Below are positions 33,465 to 43,408 of a DNA stretch of 64,000 bases, one piece after another (the first letter of the stretch is position 1; every line of letters starts with the position of its first letter). The notes beneath the pieces are model-generated. The model had not been told where the DNA came from and made no database searches. It worked only from the letters and a program-made list of their open reading frames with translations. The position numbers were made by a program, and so were the translations under genes. The stretch lies in contig NZ_VEVQ02000016.1 in NCBI RefSeq assembly GCF_006491595.2, positions 40,723 through 104,722 on the forward strand, in the 5' to 3' direction. This DNA is from Flavobacterium jejuense. Its GTDB lineage: Bacteria; Bacteroidota; Bacteroidia; Flavobacteriales; Flavobacteriaceae.

Positions 33465-34445
33465 ATGACAGGAATTGTATATAAATCTACTGGTAGTTGG
33501 TACACCATCAAAACAAATGAAGGTGGTTTTTTAGATTGTCGTATAAAAGGTAAATTTCGTATAAAAGGAATAAAAAGTACCAACCCTATTGCAGTGGGTG
33601 ATATTGTCGATTATGATATTGAAAATACTACAGATGAAACTACTGGAGTAATTACTGCTATTCACGACAGAAAAAATTACATTGTTAGAAAATCAGTTAA
33701 CCTTTCCAAACAAACCCATATTATTGCTTCAAATATAGATGTGGTTTTTTTATTAGTAACAATAAATAATCCTCCAACTACAACTAGCTTTATTGATCGT
33801 TTTTTAGTTACAGCTGAAGCTTATGGAATTGAAGCAATCTTAGTTTTTAATAAGATTGATACTTTTAATGAAATCATACTTGATGAACAATTGTTTTTGC
33901 AATATACATATGAAAATATCGGTTATAAATGTTTGCGAGTTTCGGCCAAAGAAAATAAAGGAATTGAAGAACTAAAGAAAATAATGTTAAAGAAAGTTTC
34001 TATGTTTTCTGGTCATTCTGGTGTTGGGAAATCAACATTAGTTAATGCAATTGAACCTTCACTTAATTTGAAAACAAAGCAAATATCAGAATCACATTCT
34101 CAAGGACAACACACTACGACATTTGCTGAAATGTTTGATTTGTCTTTTGATGCTCAAATTATTGATACACCAGGAATAAGAGGCTTTGGAGTAGTTGACA
34201 TGGAAAAACAAGAAATAGGTGATTATTTTCCAGAGTTTTTTGCCTTGAAAGAGCAATGTAAATTTAATAATTGTTTACATAAAGAAGAACCGCATTGCGC
34301 TGTTAAAAATGCTCTTGAAAAAGATGAGGTTTCATGGAGTAGATATAAAAGTTATTTACAAATATTAGAAGGTGATGAAGAACATTATAGAGCAGATGAT
34401 TATGCGGAAGATAGAAAAGCAAGTGATGAAACAAGAAAATCATAA
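33465..34445 (+). CDS. rsgA: Ribosome small-subunit GTPase RsgA
   Basis: A circularly permuted GTPase that acts late in 30S assembly. The 326-residue protein has an OB-fold N-domain, then G4 (NKID), G1 (GHSGVGKST at 183-191) and G3 (DTPG) in the permuted order, and a C-terminal zinc finger with Cys/His (CKFNNCLHKEEPHCAV). It starts a set rsgA-dtd-DUF3857-DUF3857-MazG with gaps of 0-5 bases. Confidence 0.96.
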   Translation: MTGIVYKSTGSWYTIKTNEGGFLDCRIKGKFRIKGIKSTNPIAVGDIVDYDIENTTDETTGVITAIHDRKNYIVRKSVNLSKQTHIIASNIDVVFLLVTINNPPTTTSFIDRFLVTAEAYGIEAILVFNKIDTFNEIILDEQLFLQYTYENIGYKCLRVSAKENKGIEELKKIMLKKVSMFSGHSGVGKSTLVNAIEPSLNLKTKQISESHSQGQHTTTFAEMFDLSFDAQIIDTPGIRGFGVVDMEKQEIGDYFPEFFALKEQCKFNNCLHKEEPHCAVKNALEKDEVSWSRYKSYLQILEGDEEHYRADDYAEDRKASDETRKS

Positions 34446-34448
34446 AAA

Positions 34449-34901
34449 ATGAGAGTTGTAATTCAAAGAGTTTCTGAAGCTTCAGTTGTAATAGAAAATA
34501 AGGTTGTGGCTCAAATTAAGCAAGGTTTACTGGTTTTAGTAGGAATAGAGGATGAAGATACTCTTGAAGATGTTAACTGGTTGACTTCAAAAATAGTTAA
34601 TCTTAGAATTTTCCCAGATGAGAATGATATTATGAATTTTTCCGTTAAAGAAAGTAATGGAGAAATCATAGTGGTGAGTCAGTTTACTTTACATGCAGCC
34701 ACAAAAAAAGGGAATAGGCCTAGTTATATTAAGGCAGCAAAGCCAGATATAGCTATCCCTTTGTATGAGAATTTTGTAAAGCATATGGAAATAGGGTTAG
34801 GTAAACAAATACAAACAGGTCAATTTGGAGCGGATATGAAAGTGTCTTTGGTTAATGATGGACCAGTAACAATAATTATAGATACAAAGAACAAAGAGTA
34901 G
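34449..34901 (+). CDS. dtd: D-aminoacyl-tRNA deacylase
   Basis: Removes D-amino acids from tRNA. The 150-residue protein starts MRVVIQRVSEASVVI and has the two catalytic signatures SQFTLHA and NRPSY (with the cross-subunit GP motif DGPVT at the end). It begins 3 bases after rsgA. Confidence 0.96.
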   Translation: MRVVIQRVSEASVVIENKVVAQIKQGLLVLVGIEDEDTLEDVNWLTSKIVNLRIFPDENDIMNFSVKESNGEIIVVSQFTLHAATKKGNRPSYIKAAKPDIAIPLYENFVKHMEIGLGKQIQTGQFGADMKVSLVNDGPVTIIIDTKNKE

Positions 34902-34906
34902 AAAAT

Positions 34907-36811
34907 ATGAGAATAAAAATATTGTTTTTATTGCTGATAACTTTTAATGTGTTTTCACAAAAAGATTTAAGTTCTCTTTTGATTTCTGGTGAATTAAAAG
35001 AAAAAGCAAATAGTGTAGTTCGGTTTCAAAAAATAGAAGTTGTTGTCCAATCTCAAAAATTGTATAGTATAACTACTAAAAAAACAATTACTGTATTAAA
35101 TGAAAACGGATTAAAAAATATTGATGCAAGAGAATATTACAGTAAATCAGAAAAAATTAATTCAATTGAAGCAATTATTTATGATTCCTTTGGTAAAGAA
35201 ATAAAAAAAATACGAAAAAAAGATTTTAAAGATCAAAGCGTTGCCGATGGTTTTTCAATTCTTTCAGACAATAGAGTTTTGTATTTAGATTATACCCCTA
35301 CACAATACCCATTTACAGTTGTTTTTGAAAGTGAAAAAGAAAGCATAAATACAGCCTTTTTGCCTTCTTGGTATGCTGTAGATGATTATTATGAAAGTAT
35401 AGAGAAATCAGAATTCACTATAAGTTATCCATCAGATTTAGGTTTTAAATATAAAGAATTGAATTTTGAAGGATTTGATGTTAAAAAAAGCGAAGAAAAA
35501 AATACACTAAGTTTTGTTGTTGAAAATTTACCAGCTGAAAAACCTGAGGATTATTCACCTTCATTTAAAAAAATTGTGCCAAATGTTATGTTTGGACTTG
35601 AAAAATTTTCTCTAGAAGGAGTTGATGGAACTGGTAAATCTTGGGAAGAGTTTGGAAAAGTATATTATGATGAATTAATTAATAATGACACAGATTTAAG
35701 TCAAGAAACTATTAAAAAAATTAGTGAATTAACAAAGAATGCTGAAAATCCAATAGAAAAAGCAAAGATTATATATAAATATGTACAAGATAAAACAAGA
35801 TATGTAAGTATTCAATTAGGAATTGGAGGGTGGAAACCTATGTTAGCTAAAGATGTTGATCGATTAGGTTATGGAGATTGTAAAGCATTGTCTAATTATA
35901 CTAGAGTCTTGCTAGATAATGTAGGTGTTAAGTCATATTATACGGTTATTTATGGAGATTCTAATAAAAAAGATCTAGATAAAGATTTTGTCTCTTACCA
36001 AGGTAATCATGCAATATTAACATTGCCTTATAACGATAAAAATTATTTCTTAGAATGTACAAGTCAAACTAATCCTTTCGCTTTTGGAGGTGATTTTACA
36101 GACGATAGATATGCATTAATGATAAAACCAGAAGGTGGTTTTATTGTTAAAACAAATGGATTTAAAATAACAGATAGCTATCAAAAAACAATAGGGGATT
36201 ATTCAGTTGATGAAGAGGGTAATTTAAGCGCAAAAGCACAAATCAAGTCAGGAGGAATTCAGTATGATAATAGAGCTTTTCTATCAAGAATAAATGACGA
36301 GAAAGAGTTGCTTAAATCGTATAAAAACAAATTTAGTTGGATAAGTAATTTAAAAATTGAAAATTTAGTAATTAAAGAGGATAGGGATAAAATAGAACTG
36401 TTAGAAGATTTTTCCTTTACAGCAACTGATTATAGTAATAAAGCTGGGAACTCAATTTATTTTCCAATCAATGTTTTTAATAAAAATGAACATATTCCAG
36501 ATAAATATAGAAATCGAAAAAATAATTTTGAAATTAAAAGAGGGTATCAGGATATAGACGAAATAACAGTTAGTTTGCCAAGAAATTGTGAAATTGAATT
36601 TTTACCAGAAAAAATTGAATTAGAAACTAAATTTGGGAGTTATAAAATGACTATTCAAAAATTAGATAATGGAAAGTTATTATACAGTAGAATGTTAACG
36701 ATCAAAAGTGGTGACTTTTCTAAAGAAGAATATGAAGAGTATAGAAAGTTTAGAGAACAGATTGCTAAAAATGACAATTTAAAAATAGTATTAACAATAA
36801 AGAAAATATAA
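34907..36811 (+). CDS. DUF3857 / transglutaminase-like protein, copy 1
   Basis: A 634-residue protein with a signal peptide (IKILFLLLITFNVFSQ). It has an N-terminal DUF3857 beta-rich domain and a transglutaminase-like fold in the middle with a Cys-His-Asp arrangement: GYGDCKALSNYTR (Cys about 326), NHAILTL and the following acidic residue. The C-terminal part is beta-rich. The role is unknown; transglutaminase-like folds may be proteases or cross-linkers. It overlaps the next paralogue by 1 base. Confidence 0.85.
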   Translation: MRIKILFLLLITFNVFSQKDLSSLLISGELKEKANSVVRFQKIEVVVQSQKLYSITTKKTITVLNENGLKNIDAREYYSKSEKINSIEAIIYDSFGKEIKKIRKKDFKDQSVADGFSILSDNRVLYLDYTPTQYPFTVVFESEKESINTAFLPSWYAVDDYYESIEKSEFTISYPSDLGFKYKELNFEGFDVKKSEEKNTLSFVVENLPAEKPEDYSPSFKKIVPNVMFGLEKFSLEGVDGTGKSWEEFGKVYYDELINNDTDLSQETIKKISELTKNAENPIEKAKIIYKYVQDKTRYVSIQLGIGGWKPMLAKDVDRLGYGDCKALSNYTRVLLDNVGVKSYYTVIYGDSNKKDLDKDFVSYQGNHAILTLPYNDKNYFLECTSQTNPFAFGGDFTDDRYALMIKPEGGFIVKTNGFKITDSYQKTIGDYSVDEEGNLSAKAQIKSGGIQYDNRAFLSRINDEKELLKSYKNKFSWISNLKIENLVIKEDRDKIELLEDFSFTATDYSNKAGNSIYFPINVFNKNEHIPDKYRNRKNNFEIKRGYQDIDEITVSLPRNCEIEFLPEKIELETKFGSYKMTIQKLDNGKLLYSRMLTIKSGDFSKEEYEEYRKFREQIAKNDNLKIVLTIKKI

Positions 36812-38757
36812 TGAATTTAAAAGGAGTATGTGTAATTGTTTTAATGATTTTGGCTGGACAAAGTTTATTTGCACAAAAATATGAGTTAGGAGAGGTAACT
36901 ATTGAAGAACTTAAAGAAACTCGTCATCCAATCGATTCATCGGCTTCAGCAGCAATTCTTTTTAAAACAGGGGAGACTAAGTTTAATTTAATGAATGATG
37001 GTAATTGGACAGTTTCAACGGAAGTGAGATATAAAATAAAAATTTATAAAAAAGAGGGTTTAGATTATGCAAATAAATCTAAGTCTTATTATGTTGGAGG
37101 TTTTAGAAATGAAACTTTAAATTTTAAAAATGCTGTTACTTACAACTTGGTAGATGGAAAAATTGAAAAAACAAAATTAAAGTCAGACGGTGAGTTTAAA
37201 GATGAGATAAACAAAGATGTTAAAGTAAAAAAAATCACATTACCTCAAGTTAGAGTTGGATCTATAGTTGAATATTCATATGTATTAAACTCTCCGTATA
37301 TTTCAAGTTTAAATGATTGGTACTTTCAAGATAATATTCCTATTAACTATGTTGAATATAATGTTTATATACCTGAGTATTTTAGATATAGAACTGTTAT
37401 CTCTGGTTATGAAAATGTAGAAGTTGAAAATGCAACTATAAATACTGGTGATTTTGGGCAACAAAAATATGGTTATAAAATTAAAAATGTACCTTCTTTA
37501 AAAGAAGAGGGTTATGTTACTAATATTGATAATTATACTGCCATTTTAAAGTATGAATTAGCCTCTATTAATTATCCTAATCAACCTACTAAAAATTTTG
37601 CAGTAACATGGGATGATGTTGTTAAAAGTATTTATGAACATGATGGTTTTGGGGATCAGTTAGACAGTAAATCTTATTTTGAGGATGATTTGAAGATTAT
37701 TTTAGAAGGACTAGTTTCAGAACAAGAAAAAATAGATACAATTTTTAATTTTGTAAAAAGTAAAATGACATGGAATGATTCTTATGGAGTTGTAACCGAT
37801 GTAGGAGTAAAAAAAGCGTATAAAGAAAAAACAGGTAATGTAGCAGAAATTAATTTAATGCTAACTGCAATGTTAAGATATGCAGGAATACAAGCAAATC
37901 CTGTTTTGATAAGCACAAGAAGAAATGGAATAGCAATGTTTCCAAATAGAACAGCTTATAATTATGTTGTTGCAGGTATTGAAGTTCAGAATGATGTATT
38001 ACTACTAGATGCAACTAGTAAAAATGCCCAAGTAAACTTAATGCCTATAAGAGCGGTAAACTGGACAGGAAGAATTATCAGAGAAAGAGGTAGTTCTAAT
38101 GAAATAGATCTTCTAAATGTTCCACCTTCTAAAGATAATGTAATTATTTTAGGAGAAATAAAAGAAGATGGAAAAGTTGAAGGTAAACTTAGAAGAGTTC
38201 TAACAGATTATAATTCTTTTGTGCATAGAGAAAATAATATAGGAGTTACTGAGGATAGTTACCTTGAAAAACTTGAAAATAGATATAAAGGACTAAGTGT
38301 AGAAGAATACAAAGTTGATAATGTAAAAGACTTAAGTAAACCTATTGTTGAAACATATTCATTTACACATGATTCTGATATAGAGGTTATTGGGAATAAG
38401 ATGTATGTAAAGCCATTGTTGTTTTTTACATTAGATGAAAACCCTTTTAAATTAGATCAGAGAAAATATCCAGTTGATTTCTCATTTCCTTTTAAAGATG
38501 CTTATAATATTTCTATTAAGATTCCAGAAGGATATGAAGTAGAATATTTGCCAGAGGCTATTAATGCAGCTATGGAAAATAACCACTCAGCTTTTAAATA
38601 TCTTGTTTCAGCTGCAAACAATAATATTCAATTGATTGTTAATTTGGATGTAAATAGTTTTTATATTCCTTCTGAAGCTTATCCCGCTTTAAAAGATTTC
38701 TTTAAATTAATCGTCGAGAAACAAACGGATAGGATAATCCTTAAAAAGAAAGAATAG
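36811..38757 (+). CDS. DUF3857 / transglutaminase-like protein, copy 2 (catalytic Cys absent)
   Basis: A 648-residue paralogue of the preceding gene with signal peptide (VIVLMILAGQSLFAQ) and the same DUF3857-transglutaminase plan. Where copy 1 has GYGDCKALSN, this copy reads KTGNVAEINLMLTAML, so the catalytic Cys appears to be missing and the second protein may be structural or a partner. The ATG lies on the last base of the copy 1 stop. Confidence 0.83.
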   Translation: MNLKGVCVIVLMILAGQSLFAQKYELGEVTIEELKETRHPIDSSASAAILFKTGETKFNLMNDGNWTVSTEVRYKIKIYKKEGLDYANKSKSYYVGGFRNETLNFKNAVTYNLVDGKIEKTKLKSDGEFKDEINKDVKVKKITLPQVRVGSIVEYSYVLNSPYISSLNDWYFQDNIPINYVEYNVYIPEYFRYRTVISGYENVEVENATINTGDFGQQKYGYKIKNVPSLKEEGYVTNIDNYTAILKYELASINYPNQPTKNFAVTWDDVVKSIYEHDGFGDQLDSKSYFEDDLKIILEGLVSEQEKIDTIFNFVKSKMTWNDSYGVVTDVGVKKAYKEKTGNVAEINLMLTAMLRYAGIQANPVLISTRRNGIAMFPNRTAYNYVVAGIEVQNDVLLLDATSKNAQVNLMPIRAVNWTGRIIRERGSSNEIDLLNVPPSKDNVIILGEIKEDGKVEGKLRRVLTDYNSFVHRENNIGVTEDSYLEKLENRYKGLSVEEYKVDNVKDLSKPIVETYSFTHDSDIEVIGNKMYVKPLLFFTLDENPFKLDQRKYPVDFSFPFKDAYNISIKIPEGYEVEYLPEAINAAMENNHSAFKYLVSAANNNIQLIVNLDVNSFYIPSEAYPALKDFFKLIVEKQTDRIILKKKE

Positions 38758-39084
38758 ATGAACTTACAAAATGCTCAAAAAGAAGTTGATAATTGGATAA
38801 AAGAACATGGTGTTCGTTATTTTAATGAGTTAACCAATATGGCTCAGCTTACTGAGGAAGTAGGTGAAGTAGCTCGTATTATTGCACGTCGTTATGGAGA
38901 GCAATCTGAGAAAGAGTCTGATAAGAATAAAGACTTAGGAGAAGAATTAGCCGATGTGGTCTTTGTGGTACTTTGTCTTGCAAACCAAACGGGTGTTGAT
39001 CTGCAAACCGTTTTTGATAAAAAGATGGATTTAAAAACAAAGCGTGATCATGATCGTCACCATAATAACGAAAAATTAAAATAG
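38758..39084 (+). CDS. MazG-like nucleotide pyrophosphohydrolase
   Basis: A 108-residue all-helical NTP pyrophosphohydrolase with the metal-binding residues in TEEVGEVARII and LGEELADVVFVVLCLAN (E-x-x-E and E-x-x-D pairs). It probably removes non-canonical nucleotides. The ATG directly abuts the stop of the DUF3857 copy 2 gene, so they are cotranscribed. Confidence 0.9.
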   Translation: MNLQNAQKEVDNWIKEHGVRYFNELTNMAQLTEEVGEVARIIARRYGEQSEKESDKNKDLGEELADVVFVVLCLANQTGVDLQTVFDKKMDLKTKRDHDRHHNNEKLK

Positions 39085-39094
39085 TATTAAGGTT

Positions 39095-39138
39095 GTAATT
39101 TTAAGTAAGTTGAAATAATCTTATTTACTTGAAATTAC
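39095..39138. repeat. Inverted repeat between mazG-like gene and aroA
   Basis: GTAATTTTAAGTAA (39095-39108) and TTACTTGAAATTAC (39125-39138) form a 14-bp stem with one G-U-like mismatch. No T-run follows, so it is not a standard terminator. It resembles the other AT-rich hairpin spacers of the window. Confidence 0.45.
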
Positions 39139-39156
39139 GAAGCTACTTATTATATC

Positions 39157-40392
39157 ATGAATTTACTTTTAAATAAATCAACTGTTAATAAACAATCTTT
39201 AGTTAATGTCACTGGTTCAAAGTCTGAGACAAACAGATTGTTGTTATTGCAAGCTTTATATCCAAATATTCAATTAGAAAATATTTCTAAATCAGATGAT
39301 TCAGATGCGATGCAAATGGCATTACTTTCGAAAGAGAATACAATTGACATCCATCATGCGGGTACTGCAATGCGTTTTTTAACAGCTTATTTTTCAACGC
39401 AAGAAGGAAGAGAAGTAATTTTAACTGGTTCTTCAAGAATGCAAGAAAGACCCATTAAAATATTAGTAGAAGCTTTGCAACAATTGGGTGCCGAGATTTT
39501 ATATGAAAAAGAAGAAGGATTTCCTCCTATTAGAATTAAAGGTAAAAAAATTACAGCAAATAAAGTTACTTTAAAAGCGGATGTAAGTAGTCAATATATT
39601 TCTGCCTTATTGTTAATTGCACCAAAATTAGAAAATGGTTTAGAGTTAACTTTAGAAGGAGAGATAACCTCTATCCCTTACATAGAAATGACTTTGGCGT
39701 TGCTAAATGAAATTGGAGCGGAAACAACATTTGAGAATAATAAAATTTTGGTTAAACCAATAAAAGAAAGTTTACCAGCTAAAAGGATAACAATCGAATC
39801 CGATTGGTCATCAGTATCTTATTTTTATTCAATTGTAGCTTTGTCAAGTGTTGGAACACAAATAACAGTGTCTAGTTACAAGCAAAATAGTTTACAAGGC
39901 GATTCAGTTTTACAAAACATTTACAAAGACTTTGGAGTGAAAACTGAATTTAATAGCGATAACTCAATTACTATTTCTAAAATAACTATGCCTACTTTAC
40001 AAACTGTAACCCACAATTTGAAAAACTGTCCTGACATTGCTCAAACTATTGCGGTCACTTGTTTTGGATTAGGAATGAGTTGTAATTTAACAGGTTTGCA
40101 TACCTTGAAAATTAAAGAAACGGATCGTCTAGAGGCTTTAAAAACCGAATTGTCAAAACTGAGCGCCATTATTTCTGTAACAAATGATTCTTTAACAATC
40201 GAACAATCGAATAATCCAATAATCAAATCAAGTATAGTCACTTATCAAGATCATAGAATGGCCATGGCATTTGCTCCATTAGCTTTGAGGATTCCGATAA
40301 TTATTAATGAAGCTGAAGTAGTCTCAAAATCGTTTCCTACATTTTGGAAAGATTTGCAGACTATTGGTTTTCAAGTTGAAGAAATGAAGTAA
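39157..40392 (+). CDS. aroA: 3-phosphoshikimate 1-carboxyvinyltransferase (EPSP synthase)
   Basis: Shikimate-pathway enzyme joining shikimate-3-phosphate and PEP. The 411-residue protein has GSKSETNRLLLLQAL at the N-terminus, HAGTAMRFLTAYFS, and KETDRLEALKTELSK near the end, as in the family. The length is slightly short of E. coli AroA (427). It is far from the aromatic operon and is probably expressed with the rsgA set or its own promoter. Confidence 0.95.
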   Translation: MNLLLNKSTVNKQSLVNVTGSKSETNRLLLLQALYPNIQLENISKSDDSDAMQMALLSKENTIDIHHAGTAMRFLTAYFSTQEGREVILTGSSRMQERPIKILVEALQQLGAEILYEKEEGFPPIRIKGKKITANKVTLKADVSSQYISALLLIAPKLENGLELTLEGEITSIPYIEMTLALLNEIGAETTFENNKILVKPIKESLPAKRITIESDWSSVSYFYSIVALSSVGTQITVSSYKQNSLQGDSVLQNIYKDFGVKTEFNSDNSITISKITMPTLQTVTHNLKNCPDIAQTIAVTCFGLGMSCNLTGLHTLKIKETDRLEALKTELSKLSAIISVTNDSLTIEQSNNPIIKSSIVTYQDHRMAMAFAPLALRIPIIINEAEVVSKSFPTFWKDLQTIGFQVEEMK

Positions 40393-40425
40393 GAAAACTT
40401 TTTTTTAAAATAAACCTCATTTTAC

Positions 40426-40457
40426 TTGACAACGCCTATCTCACAATCGTATATTTG
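40426..40457 (+). promoter_or_regulatory. Bacteroidetes-type promoter before queA
   Basis: A TTG (-33 type, 40426-40428) and an exact -7 box TATATTTG (40450-40457) are separated by 21 bases, close to the usual 19. The box lies about 60 bases upstream of queA. Confidence 0.6.
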
Positions 40458-40517
40458 CAGGCGTTTTTAGAAGAAGCTATGTCTTACTTCTAAAACCTTA
40501 ATATTTAATACTCATAT

Positions 40518-41567
40518 ATGAAATTATCTCATTTTAGTTTTAATCTACCAGAAGAATTATTAGCCGAATTTCCAGCAGAAAACAGAGACGAATCTCGTTT
40601 AATGGTTGTGAATAGAAAAACAGGAACAATCGAGCATAAAATGTTTAAAGATGTTATCGATTATTTTGATGACGGTGATGTAATGGTGTTAAATAATACA
40701 AAAGTATTTCCAGCGCGTTTATATGGTAATAAAGAAAAAACTGGAGCACGTATTGAAGTTTTCTTATTGAGAGAATTAAATGCAGAGCAACGTTTGTGGG
40801 ATGTTTTAGTAGATCCAGCTCGTAAAATTCGTATTGGAAATAAACTGTATTTTGGAGATGATGATTCATTAGTCGCTGAAGTTATCGATAATACGACTTC
40901 TCGTGGTAGAACATTACGTTTTTTATATGACGGTTCTTATGAAGAGTTCAGAGAGAAATTAGTAGAATTAGGAGAAACTCCAATTCCTAAATATATCAAC
41001 AGAGAAGTAACTCCAGAAGATGCAGAGCGTTACCAAACGATTTATGCAAAAGAAGAAGGAGCAGTTGCAGCACCTACTGCTGGATTGCATTTTTCTAAGC
41101 ATTTATTAAAACGTTTGGAGATTAAAGGAGTAGACTTTGCAGAAGTAACTTTACATGTTGGTTTAGGTACTTTTAATCCAGTTGAGGTAGAGGATTTATC
41201 AAAACACAAAATGGATTCAGAAGAAATGATGATTAGTCAAGAAGCTTGTGATATTGTGAATAGTGCAAAGGTTAAAAAGAAAAAAGTATGTTGTGTAGGA
41301 ACTACTTCTATGCGAGCTATGGAAAGTTCCGTTTCTTCGCAAAGAACGTTAAATCCATTTGTAGGTTGGACAAATAAATTTATCTATCCTCCTTATGATT
41401 TTAGTATTGCAGATGCAATGATTACTAATTTCCATACACCAAAGTCTACTTTATTAATGATGGTTTCTGCTTTTTGTGGACATGATTTAATGAAAAAAGC
41501 CTACGCAGAAGCAATCGAACAAAAATATAAGTTCTATTCTTATGGCGATGCGATGTTAATCATCTAA
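40518..41567 (+). CDS. queA: S-adenosylmethionine:tRNA ribosyltransferase-isomerase
   Basis: Adds the cyclopentene ring of queuosine in tRNA using SAM. The 349-residue protein begins KLSHFSFNLPEELLAEFPAE, has NNTKVFPARLYG and the characteristic AAPTAGLHFS, and LHVGLGTFNPV. Its partner queE is in the same window (58841). Confidence 0.96.
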   Translation: MKLSHFSFNLPEELLAEFPAENRDESRLMVVNRKTGTIEHKMFKDVIDYFDDGDVMVLNNTKVFPARLYGNKEKTGARIEVFLLRELNAEQRLWDVLVDPARKIRIGNKLYFGDDDSLVAEVIDNTTSRGRTLRFLYDGSYEEFREKLVELGETPIPKYINREVTPEDAERYQTIYAKEEGAVAAPTAGLHFSKHLLKRLEIKGVDFAEVTLHVGLGTFNPVEVEDLSKHKMDSEEMMISQEACDIVNSAKVKKKKVCCVGTTSMRAMESSVSSQRTLNPFVGWTNKFIYPPYDFSIADAMITNFHTPKSTLLMMVSAFCGHDLMKKAYAEAIEQKYKFYSYGDAMLII

Positions 41568-41598
41568 TCTAAACAAGTTATTATTATTATAAATACTC

Positions 41599-41632
41599 AA
41601 AAATCTCATCAGTACAACTGATGAGATTTTTT
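41599..41632 (+). terminator. Intrinsic terminator after queA
   Basis: The arms AAAATCTCATCAGT and ACTGATGAGATTTT form a 14-bp perfect stem with a 3-base loop and a T-run. Confidence 0.92.
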
Positions 41633-41849
41633 CTTTTCAAATTAATGTTTAATTTATTTATTAGTAATCAAGTTTGGTTTAATACTAATTAAGTAAGGTG
41701 AACAACGTATTAAATTCAGTAAATTATGTATTAAGTTATATGAACTGTGTAATGAATTGAATCGCATATTTATTTCAAAACATTTAAACACTTAAACTTT
41801 TAAACCTTTAAACTTTTCAATACTTTTACATTTGATAAAATAATAAACA
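41633..41849. other. Spacer before kynU with TTTAAAC words
   Basis: No gene is supported. The last part (about 41780-41830) is a run of imperfect CTTTTAAAC/CATTTAAAC words. It is one of several low-complexity spacers in the window. Confidence 0.4.
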
Positions 41850-43139
41850 ATGAATTTTCAAAATACGAGAGAATTTGCTCAAGAATTAGACCGTCAAGAC
41901 GAATTAGCCCATTATAGAGACGAATTTATTTTTCCTCAAGTAAATGGGAAAAAGGTAATTTATTTTACTGGAAATTCACTAGGCTTACAACCTAAAACAG
42001 CAAAAAAATACGTAGATGAAGTCATGCAAGACTGGGCAAACTTAGCCGTAGAAGGTCATTTTTTTGCAGACAAACCTTGGTGGGATTATCATGAGCGTTT
42101 TTGTCAACCTTTAAGTGAAATTGTTGGGGCAAAACCAATAGAAGTTGGGGTGATGAATACTTTAACGGTAAATCTTCATTTGTTACTGGTTTCTTTTTAC
42201 CAACCTTCGGTTAAGAAATTTAAAATCATCTGTGAAGAAAAAGCCTTTCCATCAGATCAATATATGTTTCAAACTCAAGTAGATTTTCATGCTAAAAACA
42301 TTGGGTTTGATCCCAAAGAGGCAATAGTTGAAATCAAACGAAGAGAAGGCGAACACAATATTCGTTTAGAAGATGTACTTGCAAAAATAGAAGAAGTAGG
42401 TGATGCATTAGCATTGGTACTAATAGGAGGAGTAAATTATTATACCGGACAAGTTTTTGACATGAAAACCATTACTGCAGCAGGACATAGAGTTGGTGCA
42501 TATGTAGGTTGGGACTTAGCTCATGCCGCTGGAAATGTGGAACTAAAGTTGAACGAATGGGGTGTTGATTTTGCAGCTTGGTGTAGTTATAAATACATGA
42601 ATTCGGGTCCAGGAAATGCTTCTGGCTATTTTGTTCATGAAAAACACCACAATGATACTACTTTGTCTCGTTTTGCAGGTTGGTGGGGACACAATAAGGA
42701 ACGTCGTTTCTTAATGGAACCTCAATTTGATCCAGCAAGAAGTGCAGACGGTTGGCAAATTAGTAACTTGCCTATTTTGTCCTTAGCTCCTTATTTGGCT
42801 TCTGTACATATGTTTGCAGCAATTGGCATGCAAAAATTAATTAAAAAAAGAAATGTTATTACGAGTTATTTGGAATACATTCTTCACGAAATTGATGCTG
42901 AAATAGAGGGAACTGAATTTGAAATTATAACACCTGCAAACCAAGAAGAGCGGGCTTGTCAATTATCAGTGTATTTACACGGACAAGGAAAAGCTTTATT
43001 TGATTATTTAATGAAAAGTGGTGTGATAACCGATTGGAGAGAACCTAATGTGATTCGATTAGCACCTGTGCCTCTTTATACCAGTTTTGAAGACATGTAT
43101 GAATTCGGGCAAATATTAAAAAGAGGGATAATTAGATAG
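41850..43139 (+). CDS. kynU: Kynureninase
   Basis: Splits kynurenine or 3-hydroxykynurenine to (3-hydroxy)anthranilate and alanine with PLP. The 429-residue protein has YFTGNSLGLQPK, HWDYHERF-like phosphate region (WWDYHERF), GWDLAHAAGN (cofactor Asp), and CSYKYMNSGPG with the Schiff-base Lys. Its pathway partner kmo lies at 50039, separated by unrelated genes. Confidence 0.95.
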   Translation: MNFQNTREFAQELDRQDELAHYRDEFIFPQVNGKKVIYFTGNSLGLQPKTAKKYVDEVMQDWANLAVEGHFFADKPWWDYHERFCQPLSEIVGAKPIEVGVMNTLTVNLHLLLVSFYQPSVKKFKIICEEKAFPSDQYMFQTQVDFHAKNIGFDPKEAIVEIKRREGEHNIRLEDVLAKIEEVGDALALVLIGGVNYYTGQVFDMKTITAAGHRVGAYVGWDLAHAAGNVELKLNEWGVDFAAWCSYKYMNSGPGNASGYFVHEKHHNDTTLSRFAGWWGHNKERRFLMEPQFDPARSADGWQISNLPILSLAPYLASVHMFAAIGMQKLIKKRNVITSYLEYILHEIDAEIEGTEFEIITPANQEERACQLSVYLHGQGKALFDYLMKSGVITDWREPNVIRLAPVPLYTSFEDMYEFGQILKRGIIR

Positions 43140-43187
43140 TTTGATTACTAGATAATTAGAAGTTTTAAACATTTATATAATTGAAAT

Positions 43188-43353
43188 ATGTACAGATACA
43201 AAGATTTAGAGATTTGGAAATTAAATCGAAACGCAAATTTTAATTGCTACTGATTTAGATTTTATTAATAACGAAACTTCAATTGTACTATTAAATGAAT
43301 TGAATAAAATTATCCAAATGACTTCAAAATTTAAATCAACATTAAAAGAATAA
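43188..43353 (+). pseudogene. Remnant of a four-helix-bundle (S23 / 23S rRNA-intervening-protein) gene
   Basis: The beginning MYRYKDLEIWKLNRNA is the typical N-terminus of the S23 four-helix-bundle family. After a TGA the sequence continues in another frame as IATDLDFINNETSIVLLNELNKI and ends at TAA 43351, matching the family's C-terminal helix. The middle of the gene (roughly half of the usual 115-120 residues) is missing, so this is an internally deleted, frameshifted remnant. Low-complexity words flank both sides. Confidence 0.75.
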
Positions 43354-43408
43354 CATTCTTTCGAGTTCAAATAAGTTTCCAATAATCAAATAATCGAAAA
43401 AACAATAA

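Noticed and set aside
41621..41692. ORF MRFFLFKLMFNLFISNQVWFNTN after queA, Phe-rich, before kynU
   Set aside because: It starts inside the queA terminator and has no following hairpin or antiterminator; Phe codons are common by chance in AT-rich DNA.
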